From positions 1-21,242 of the forward strand of contig WQUN01000178.1 in assembly GCA_009782085.1 (NCBI GenBank): a DNA stretch of 21,242 nt, given 5' to 3'. The notes beneath the pieces are model-generated. The model was given only the letters and a program-made list of their open reading frames with translations. It was not told the DNA's origin and searched no databases. Positions 1 to 5,497 of the stretch are shown piece after piece. Position numbers and translations under genes: made by a program. Each line of letters starts with the position of its first letter. Within the stretch, counting starts at the first letter, position 1. Source of the stretch: Bacillota bacterium. GTDB lineage: Bacteria > Bacillota > Clostridia > Lachnospirales > WQUN01.

Positions 1-217
1 CGATCTGGTTGAGGTTGTTGGTAGCGTTCGAGAGCAGGCGCACCATTTCCCGCACTTCGGTCAAGTCAAGCCGGACGATGTAGCCGTCCATCACCATTTT
101 GCGAAAATAGGCTTCCCTGTTGCGGATGCCGGCCGCCGCCATCTTCTCGTTGATGAGGTCGCGTTCCGCTTCTGTCAGCCGAATATTCAAGTGAATATTG
201 CGTTTTAGATTCTGGAT
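1..217 (-). CDS. MobC-like plasmid/ICE mobilization relaxosome protein (3' end outside window)
   Basis: Reading the minus strand from 217 gives 72 residues that run off the window edge. They begin IQNLKRNIHLNIRLTEAE and reach RLLSNATNNLNQI, a pattern typical of MobC-family relaxosome proteins (ribbon-helix-helix-like N-terminus, then the LSNATNNLNQI helix). Such proteins help the relaxase open DNA at oriT during conjugative mobilization. Oddly, the codon at the expected start (217-215) is ATC, not ATG, although a good ribosome binding site, AAGGGAGG, lies 9 bases upstream at 227-234. The next in-frame ATG is about 25 codons in, inside the conserved region. Either the start has mutated, making this a pseudogene, or a rare ATC start is used. 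A relaxase gene would normally follow beyond position 1. The family call is from recalled motifs. Confidence 0.75.
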   Translation of the reverse strand, partial: MQNLKRNIHLNIRLTEAERDLINEKMAAAGIRNREAYFRKMVMDGYIVRLDLTEVREMVRLLSNATNNLNQI

Positions 218-238
218 AGTATCAGTCCTCCCTTCGTG

Positions 239-660
239 TCAGATACATTCTTTTGCGGGTTTCTCCGCTGGATCGGGTTTAGCGCCGAACATCCGCCGGC
301 TCTTTTCGGTGTTGATTTTAAGCGTTTCCAACACAGACGGCTTCTCTTTCGCGCTGATGGGCGCGGCTTTCGCCGCCGTCTCCACGGCGCCGGGGACAGG
401 CTCGGCGGTGCGCTCATCCATGTTGAGGGTGGCGTTCAGTTCGGCCAGCCGCGCGGACTTATCGGGGCCAGCTCCGCTTCAAAGGCGAATGGCTTCGCAA
501 GCTCGATTTTCGCGTTCTCCACCTGTGTGTAATAGCTTTGGAGCTGGGTTTCCACCGATAGCAGACGCGAGGGTATCCTGTCAAAAGCGTTGTTGATACG
601 GGTGATATTGCCGCTGCTGTCGTCGCCCAGGGTGGCCGTGTGGGTCATGGAGGCGGCGTT
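239..660 (-). pseudogene. C-terminal remnant of a large conjugative-element helicase, frameshifted
   Basis: The minus strand encodes HTATLGDDSSGNITRINNAFDRIPSRL followed by ENAKIELAKPFAFEAELA in one frame (about 648-466), then DKSARLAELNATLNMDE in another (463 onward), ending at a TGA at 239-241. Together these resemble the extreme C-terminus of the very large SNF2/DEAD-box helicase proteins carried by Clostridia ICEs, whose tails typically read KPF-EAELAEKSARLAELNALLNMD. The frame changes inside the CC at 464-465, consistent with one lost base or two gained. Only about 140 residues of a protein normally well over 1000 residues remain, and the upstream part is replaced by the fic gene. The stop sits 22 bases before the MobC-like start, the usual order in such elements. 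The fragment is very unlikely to be functional. Confidence 0.6.
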
Positions 661-667
661 CATGATG

Positions 668-1465
668 TTATTGATACATCTCGCCCTCATCTTCGTCTTG
701 CGGCTTATTTACGTATGGTTCTTGATTTCCGGCCACTTGCGTAATCGCCTCGTTTATGCGGTCAAGCTCCTTGTTTTCAAGCTCCGCCACGAACGCCGCG
801 AAAGGCCCTATATCCCAAGCCACCGCGTAGGCTTCGAGAACCTCGAAATATTTAAGCCTGTCTTCTTTCGCCACGGAAACGGGCAGCCAGCCGTCAGACA
901 TTAGCTGATAGTTCATAATCATGCGGGACACGCGCCCGTTGCCGTCCGTAAACGGATGGATGCGGACAAACTCGGCGTGTACCCACGCCGCAAGCTCTAT
1001 AGACGGGGTATTGGTTTTGTAAGGCAAATCCGCGAAAAAACCTTTGACCTGGACATACATCTCATTCGGCGGCGGAGGCTGAAAACCAGCGCCGGTTATG
1101 CGGACGTTGACGTTCCTGTATATTCCGCCCGGCTGTATGTTCTCCATTAAAATCTGGTGAATGTCCTTAACGGTATTCTCGTCCAGCGGTTTCCTCTCCG
1201 CGACGCATTTCAGCGTATAGTCATAGGCTTTCGCGTGGTTCGTTACCTCGTAAATTTCCCGCAGTTCCTTACCGCCCACGGAAAGCTTATCTTCAAGGAG
1301 TAGCTTCGTTTCTATAAGGGAGAGCGTGTTCCCCTCTATGGCGGTGGAATTGTGGGTGTATTCAATACGGAACGCGGCCTCGTAATTGCTCGTGATTTCG
1401 CGGGGCAACAGGTGTTTATTGGCTTGGTAATATTCGCGCTTTTTGTTCAGTTCGGCGTACTGCAT
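668..1465 (-). CDS. Fic/DOC family AMP-transferase-like protein (class II, self-inhibited)
   Basis: This 265-residue protein carries the complete Fic catalytic motif HPFTDGNGRVSR at residues 170-181. The His is the general base and the GNGR loop binds nucleotide phosphates. An N-terminal Fic_N-type helix contains STAIEGN at residues 40-46, matching the inhibitory (S/T)xxxE(G/N) motif. That makes it a class II Fic protein with a built-in inhibitory helix and no need for a separate antitoxin. Fic enzymes usually AMPylate Ser, Thr or Tyr of target proteins; the target here is unknown. The start at 1465 is chosen because AAGGAGG (1473-1479) lies 7 bases upstream; an ATG at 1495 would overlap the promoter's -10 box. 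The gene is complete and has its own promoter, unlike the broken conjugation genes on both sides. It could be defence or stabilization cargo of the element. Confidence 0.92.
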   Translation of the reverse strand: MQYAELNKKREYYQANKHLLPREITSNYEAAFRIEYTHNSTAIEGNTLSLIETKLLLEDKLSVGGKELREIYEVTNHAKAYDYTLKCVAERKPLDENTVKDIHQILMENIQPGGIYRNVNVRITGAGFQPPPPNEMYVQVKGFFADLPYKTNTPSIELAAWVHAEFVRIHPFTDGNGRVSRMIMNYQLMSDGWLPVSVAKEDRLKYFEVLEAYAVAWDIGPFAAFVAELENKELDRINEAITQVAGNQEPYVNKPQDEDEGEMYQ

Positions 1466-1494
1466 GATTCTTCCTCCTTGCGGGCTGCATATCA

Positions 1495-1523
1495 ATTATA
1501 AGCCGGATTGCGGGATTTATCAA
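1495..1523 (-). promoter_or_regulatory. sigma-A type promoter of the fic gene
   Basis: On the minus strand TTGATA (1523-1518) is followed after exactly 17 bases by a perfect TATAAT (1500-1495). Transcription would start near 1488, giving a leader of roughly 22 bases that includes the AAGGAGG ribosome binding site. The downstream fic start at 1465 fits this well. The match to the consensus is seen directly; activity is inferred. Confidence 0.75.
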
Positions 1524-1574
1524 TAAAATAATTCCCGGCTTAACGAATTTTACCGATTAGACAGCCCTTCTCGT

Positions 1575-2066
1575 TTATCTCCCGCCGCCCTTGCCCATAT
1601 ACCGCAGTTTGTAATCCGCGATATCGAACCGTATGAGCATCCGTTTGGCCCCGGCAAAGAAAAGGGCATAGCCGCGCTTTTTATTGAAAAGATGGTCTTG
1701 CTCGACTTCGGTCAGACTGTAAAGCTCCGCCGTTTCTGAGAGATTCTTCCCATCACAGCCCATCAATATCTTATACGCGGGTATGTCCATAAGCGCCTGC
1801 CCGTACATTTTCACGGCGGGGTCAAGGAAGTCCACGACGCTGTGGGATATGATAATCAACCCCGCCTCATATTTACGGGCGCGTTTAGCCACGTTCCGCA
1901 GAAAGATAAGGCTTTGCGGCACGTTCGGGTCAACCAGCAGATAGGCTTCGTCGCAAACCAGCAGAACCTTTTCGCTCCTGTTCTTACTCATCTGCTCCCA
2001 CGCCCAGGTGAGGATATTGTAATACTGCGTCTTTTTTATGGTGTCAGAGGTATTTTGGAGATCGAA
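1575..2066 (-). pseudogene. VirB4/TraE-like conjugation ATPase, C-terminal fragment
   Basis: From about 2066 downward the minus strand encodes roughly 160 residues matching the C-terminal half of the VirB4-type ATPase of Clostridia ICEs. They include the Walker B stretch VLLVCDEAYLLVDP, the segment SLIFLRNVAKRARKYEAG, and ISHSVVDFLDPAVKMYGQAL, followed by a tail ending YMGKGGGR. The intact protein powers DNA transfer through the type IV secretion channel and is several hundred residues longer. The N-terminal part with Walker A is missing. The open frame continues to 2222, but those residues are only antisense reading of the BRO-N gene on the other strand. The break lies around 2050-2070, where KTQYYNILTWAWE-like homology ends abruptly. 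The fragment is non-functional on its own. Confidence 0.8.
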
Positions 2067-2075
2067 GGTAACACA

Positions 2076-2222
2076 ATGCAGGTTTTTGAAAACAAGGAGT
2101 TCGGCAGAATCGAGGTGCTGATGATGGACGACAAGCCGTACTTCCCGGCGACTGATTGCGCGATAATGCTTGGCTACAAAACGCCAAGACACGCGATTAC
2201 AAGGCATTGCAAGGGGGGGCAT
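2076..2222 (+). pseudogene. BRO-N (phage antirepressor) N-terminal fragment
   Basis: An ATG at 2076, preceded by GAAGG (2064-2068) at 7 bases, starts MQVFENKEFGRIEVL, then KPYFPATDCAIMLGYKTP and RHAITRHCKGG. This is the typical beginning of a BRO-N domain, found in phage antirepressors and DNA-damage-inducible regulators: VF-N-EFG-I, then a conserved GY-(N/T)P-AI-HC segment. The homology stops after about 48 residues at a run of seven G's (2213-2219), where a different sequence continues in frame. The native ribosome binding site is kept, so a short peptide could still be made, but the domain is incomplete. The gene faces away from the VirB4 fragment and its 5' end is the junction that truncates it. 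Confidence 0.65.
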
Positions 2223-2342
2223 CTGTGGGCAAGGGGATACTTTTGCTCAACAGTCGGCAGTGTAACTAAGGAGACCATCCAGGAATGCCTGCTTCCCTAT
2301 CATCGTTCATCACCCGTTGAGTATTTTGTCAGACGCTCCTGA
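2220..2342 (+). pseudogene. probable IS200/IS605 TnpA C-terminal remnant
   Basis: The frame continuing from the BRO-N piece reads HLWARGYFCSTVGSVTKETIQE. This resembles the C-terminal strand and helix of IS200/IS605-family TnpA transposases (consensus-like W-(S/A)-(R/P)-(G/S)-Y-(F/Y)-(V/I)-(S/G)-T-(V/A)-G followed by ET(I/V)--YI). The residues after ECLLPYHRS look unrelated, and the frame stops at 2342. These Y1 transposases move single-stranded DNA. With no intact transposase, this is a dead remnant that records a past insertion. The assignment rests on a short motif of about 22 residues, so confidence is moderate. Confidence 0.5.
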
Positions 2343-2396
2343 CTCTCGTTTCTGTAAATAGTCCTAAATAGTTCCTTGCGGCTCAAAAAAATCCTG

Positions 2397-2425
2397 TTGA
2401 CAGTTCCAGCCGATATGGTTATAAT
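2397..2425 (+). promoter_or_regulatory. consensus promoter of the glycan-utilization operon
   Basis: TTGACA at 2397-2402 and TATAAT at 2420-2425 are both perfect sigma-70/sigma-A hexamers separated by exactly 17 bases. Transcription would start around 2432, leaving a leader of about 57 bases before the ROK gene at 2489. The perfect hexamers suggest a strong promoter kept off by a repressor, which fits the palindrome directly downstream. Confidence 0.85.
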
Positions 2426-2434
2426 CTAGCAATC

Positions 2435-2463
2435 AGATAAATAATAAAGTTTATTATTTATCT
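2435..2463. promoter_or_regulatory. 14-bp-arm perfect palindrome, likely ROK operator
   Basis: AGATAAATAATAAA (2435-2448) and its exact reverse complement (2450-2463) flank a single central G at 2449. The site begins 10 bases after the -10 box, so a bound protein would cover roughly +3 to +31 and block initiation. AT-rich inverted repeats are known operators of ROK-family regulators such as XylR and NagC, and a ROK gene starts 26 bases downstream. Autoregulation of the whole operon is therefore the simplest reading. As RNA it would form only a weak A-U hairpin without a T tract, so a terminator is less likely. Confidence 0.75.
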
Positions 2464-2488
2464 AAATATCTAATAACAGGTCTGATAA

Positions 2489-3640
2489 ATGAGCCGGTAT
2501 GTGCAATCTCACCTAAAAGATATGAATCGCCTGACGGTTTACCGTCTGCTGAGCGGCGCGAGGGAAGTCTCCAAGGCCGAGGTCTCCCGCCTCACGGGGA
2601 TCAGCGGGACGACCGTGCTTAAGATCATGGACTTTTTCATAGAGGCCGGCCTCGTCCATGAATCCGGGGAAGGCGCGTCCGTCCTCGGCCGCAAGCCCCA
2701 TATGCTGCGTTTTAACCCGGACGCGGGCTATGCCGTCGGGGCCGTCCTGGAGGGGCATTTCCTGAACGTCGGCCTGGTGAACCTGTCCGGAAACGTCGTT
2801 TGCTCGAAAAAGGTCATCGTGGAGGGCCTCGGCATCGAAGAGATAGTCGGGAATGAGCTTCCCGCCTACATCGAAGAGGTGACAGCGGCCTCGGGCGCGG
2901 ACAAAAGCAAGATACTGGCCGCCGGCGTCGGCGTGCCGGCCGCCATAATGGACGCGGGAAATAAAAAAATAGTCTGGCTTGCGCCGGTCATGGGGCTTGG
3001 CCAGCCCATCCGCCTCCGGGAGGAATTCGCGCGGCTGGAGCGGCGCTTCGGCGTCCCGTTTCTCATAGAAAACGACGTGAACGTGGCCGCCATCGGGGAA
3101 TACATGGCGCGGGGCCGCAAAATAAAAGATATGGGCTATATCTCGCTCGGCGCGGGCCTGGGCGCGGGGATAATCCTGGACGGCAGGCTCCGGAGGGGCG
3201 TGAGGGGCAGCGCCGGGGAAATAAGCTATATGGTTTTCGACCAGAACCACTGCTCGAGGAGCGGGGAAACCGGCTGGCTGGAGCAGCGCATCAACGTCAG
3301 GGCCGTCCGGCGGGAGTTCGGCTTCTCCATTTACGATTTCGAGGAAGGCGTTATGGCCCACAGGGAAGAGGTAATCGGATATATAACCCCGATGCTGGCG
3401 CTGGGCATCGTCAACTTCGCCGTCCCGCTGGATCTGGAGCTGGTGGCGGTCGGCGGGGTTTTCGCGGAGATCCTGGGCCAGGAGCTGATAGCCGCCCTGA
3501 CCGAGAAAGCCGGCGCTCTGTGTTATATAGGCGCGGACATACAAATGCGCAAGTCCGGCGACCCCGGGGTCGTCGGGGCGGCCATGGAGGCCATAGAGGA
3601 AAACCTGAGCAGGCTTTTGGGCGAGGAGGGCGCGCAATGA
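2489..3640 (+). CDS. ROK family transcriptional regulator (XylR/NagC type)
   Basis: This 383-residue protein has an N-terminal winged helix (about residues 12-65, with VSKAEVSRLTGISGTTVLKI as the recognition region) followed by a ROK sugar-kinase fold. Residues such as ENDVNVAAIGEY and LGAGLGAGIILDG are typical of the sugar-sensing half. The phosphate-binding DxGGT loop is replaced by EGHFLNVGL, so it should sense rather than phosphorylate a sugar. The usual zinc site is also lost: GEIGH has become GEISY, and CxCGxxGCLE has become CSRSGETGWLE (residues about 239-265). It probably represses its own operon through the palindrome at 2435-2463 until an imported oligosaccharide binds. The ATG at 2489 has only a weak CAGG upstream. 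The stop overlaps the next start as ATGA. Confidence 0.9.
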   Translation: MSRYVQSHLKDMNRLTVYRLLSGAREVSKAEVSRLTGISGTTVLKIMDFFIEAGLVHESGEGASVLGRKPHMLRFNPDAGYAVGAVLEGHFLNVGLVNLSGNVVCSKKVIVEGLGIEEIVGNELPAYIEEVTAASGADKSKILAAGVGVPAAIMDAGNKKIVWLAPVMGLGQPIRLREEFARLERRFGVPFLIENDVNVAAIGEYMARGRKIKDMGYISLGAGLGAGIILDGRLRRGVRGSAGEISYMVFDQNHCSRSGETGWLEQRINVRAVRREFGFSIYDFEEGVMAHREEVIGYITPMLALGIVNFAVPLDLELVAVGGVFAEILGQELIAALTEKAGALCYIGADIQMRKSGDPGVVGAAMEAIEENLSRLLGEEGAQ

Positions 3641-4569
3641 CCGGACGGGCCGCCGGACGGACGGGGAAATTCCTGGGCAAAGTCAGGAGGCAGAAGTTCT
3701 ATCTGCTGGCTCTGATCCCTTTGTTCGGGTATCTCGTCCTGTTCAAATATTACCCGATGTACGGCGCGGTGATCGCCTTTAAGAATTTTTCGTTCAAAAA
3801 GGGCATTCTCGGAAGCGACTGGGCGGGGCTGAAGTATTTCAAGATGTTCCTCGGCTCGGCCGACCTTAAGATGGTCATGCGCAACACTTTGGCCATGAGC
3901 GCGCTCAGCATAGTTTTCGTCACGGTGTTTTCCATCGCGCTGGCGGTTTTGATAAGCGACCTGCGCAGCCTGGCGTTCAAAAAAATAGCGCAGACCATAT
4001 CCTACCTGCCCCACTTCATATCCTGGGTCGTGATAGCCGGAATGGCCATGACGCTCTTCTCTATAGACGGCGGGCCGGTCAACGGCGCGCTGCAGGCGCT
4101 GGGGATCCTCAAAGCGCCGGTCAATTTCCTTAACGCCGGCAACATCTGGGGGACGCTGACGGGCCTCAACGTCTGGAAATCCATCGGCTGGAACTCGATA
4201 ATCTACATAGCCGCCATCGCCTCCATAGATCCGCAGATGTACGAGTCGGCCATAATAGACGGCGCGGGGAAGCTGAAACAGATATTCTACATAACTTTGC
4301 CGACCATTGTCCCGACGATAGTCATACTGTTCATATTCAGCCTCGGCTATATCCTGAACGCCGGCTTCGAGCAGCAGTTTTTCCTGAAAAACCCGGTGAA
4401 CTACACCAGGATTGAGACCCTCGACACCTATGTGTTCAGGTACGGCATACAGAAGCTGATGTACTCCTACGGCGCGGCCGTCGGCATCATGAAAAGCGCG
4501 GTGGGCTTTGCTCTCGTGGTGCTGACCAACATGTTCACCAGGAAGTTCTTCAAGATGGGGATCTTTTAG
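3637..4569 (+). CDS. CUT1 sugar ABC transporter permease (LplB/MalF-like)
   Basis: This is a 310-residue integral membrane protein with about six hydrophobic segments, the first near FYLLALIPLFGYLVLFKYYP at residues 21-40. The permease EAA-type loop, YESAIIDGAGKLKQIF, lies near residues 202-217 and contacts the cytoplasmic ATPase. The YYPMYG and FKNF residues near the N-terminus and the C-terminal TRKFFKMGIF resemble the LplB family, which imports complex oligosaccharides in Gram-positive bacteria. The start at 3637 overlaps the ROK stop and has GAGGAGGG (3623-3630) six bases upstream; the longer in-frame opening from 3520 would overlap the ROK gene by over 100 bases. No ATPase gene is present, so a shared MsmX-like ATPase from elsewhere is expected. 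Confidence 0.93.
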   Translation: MTGRAAGRTGKFLGKVRRQKFYLLALIPLFGYLVLFKYYPMYGAVIAFKNFSFKKGILGSDWAGLKYFKMFLGSADLKMVMRNTLAMSALSIVFVTVFSIALAVLISDLRSLAFKKIAQTISYLPHFISWVVIAGMAMTLFSIDGGPVNGALQALGILKAPVNFLNAGNIWGTLTGLNVWKSIGWNSIIYIAAIASIDPQMYESAIIDGAGKLKQIFYITLPTIVPTIVILFIFSLGYILNAGFEQQFFLKNPVNYTRIETLDTYVFRYGIQKLMYSYGAAVGIMKSAVGFALVVLTNMFTRKFFKMGIF

Positions 4570-4584
4570 AAAGGTGGCTCTCAC

Positions 4585-5472
4585 ATGATACGCAGCCGCG
4601 GCGAAAAAGTATTCAACTGGGTCAACACGGCGCTCATGACGCTTTTTTCGCTTTCGGTTCTGTACCCTTTTCTCAATATCCTGGCCTTGTCCTTCAACGA
4701 CGGGCGCGACGCTATGCGGGGCGGGATATACGTCTGGCCGCGCAAGTTCTCGCTTTTGGCCTACGAGACGGTGTTCAGCAAGAGCGGGCTCCTGAACAGC
4801 GCCGGGATCAGCGTGTCGAGGACTGTCCTGGGGACCCTGTGCGGCCTGGCCTTCACCGTGCTGCTCGCGTACATCCTGTCCAACAGGGAGCTGGTCTTCC
4901 GCCGGGGGATCATATTCCTGTTCGTGTTCACGATGTATTTCAGCGGGGGGATCATCCCGGACTACCTGCTGATACGGCAGCTCAACCTCATCAACCGTTT
5001 CGGCGTCTATATCATACCCGCGCTGCTGGGCGTCTGGAACGTCATGGTCATGCGGCAGTTTTTCGAGGAGCTTCCCCAATCCCTGAAGGAGGCGGCCCGG
5101 ATGGACGGGGCGTCCGAGATGCGGGTGCTGCTGCAGATCGTGCTGCCGATATCCAAGCCGGTCCTGGCCACAATCTCGCTGTTCATAGCCGTGTCCCAGT
5201 GGAACGCCTGGTACGACACCTACATATATACGAACGACTCCAGGTTGTCCACCCTGCAGAACGAGCTCGTGCGGATTTTGCTCGAGACGCAGGCGACCCA
5301 GATGGGCGACACCAGCAACATCCGCGATCTGGAGGAAAAGGCCAGGAAGGCGACTCCGGAGACGATAAAAATGGCCACCATCATCATCACTACCTTGCCG
5401 ATCGTGGCCGTGTATCCCTTTTTACAGAGGTTTTTCGTAAAAGGGGTCATGGTTGGGGCGGTCAAGGAATAA
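4585..5472 (+). CDS. CUT1 sugar ABC transporter permease (YtcP/MalG-like)
   Basis: The 295-residue partner permease of the gene just upstream starts 15 bases after it, with AAAGGTGG serving as ribosome binding site. It has an N-terminal membrane segment (residues about 10-33), several more hydrophobic stretches, and a well-formed EAA loop with EAARMDGASE near residue 169. The C-terminal KGVMVGAVKE ending is characteristic of YtcP-type permeases, which pair with LplB-type permeases. The two should form the heterodimeric channel in the cytoplasmic membrane. An insertion of roughly 30 residues (NIRDLEEKARKATPETIKMA) before the last membrane segment is also usual for this subfamily. Confidence 0.93.
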   Translation: MIRSRGEKVFNWVNTALMTLFSLSVLYPFLNILALSFNDGRDAMRGGIYVWPRKFSLLAYETVFSKSGLLNSAGISVSRTVLGTLCGLAFTVLLAYILSNRELVFRRGIIFLFVFTMYFSGGIIPDYLLIRQLNLINRFGVYIIPALLGVWNVMVMRQFFEELPQSLKEAARMDGASEMRVLLQIVLPISKPVLATISLFIAVSQWNAWYDTYIYTNDSRLSTLQNELVRILLETQATQMGDTSNIRDLEEKARKATPETIKMATIIITTLPIVAVYPFLQRFFVKGVMVGAVKE

Positions 5473-5497
5473 GAATAAAAAAACGGAGGGAACAGAC

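Noticed and set aside
1466..1495. Longer Fic start at 1495
   Set aside because: It would overlap the -10 box and bypass the strong AAGGAGG site placed 7 bases before ATG 1465.
2067..2222. N-terminal extension of the VirB4 fragment to 2222
   Set aside because: Those codons are the antisense of the BRO-N coding sequence and show no VirB4 homology.
2435..2463. Attenuator or terminator hairpin in the operon leader
   Set aside because: The palindrome is almost entirely A-T with a one-base centre, giving a weak RNA hairpin without a T tract; an operator fits better.
3523..5079. 518-codon minus-strand frame opposite the permeases
   Set aside because: It is antisense to two well-supported permease genes, has a composition of complementary codons (many His, Asp, Glu, Arg) and has no motif.
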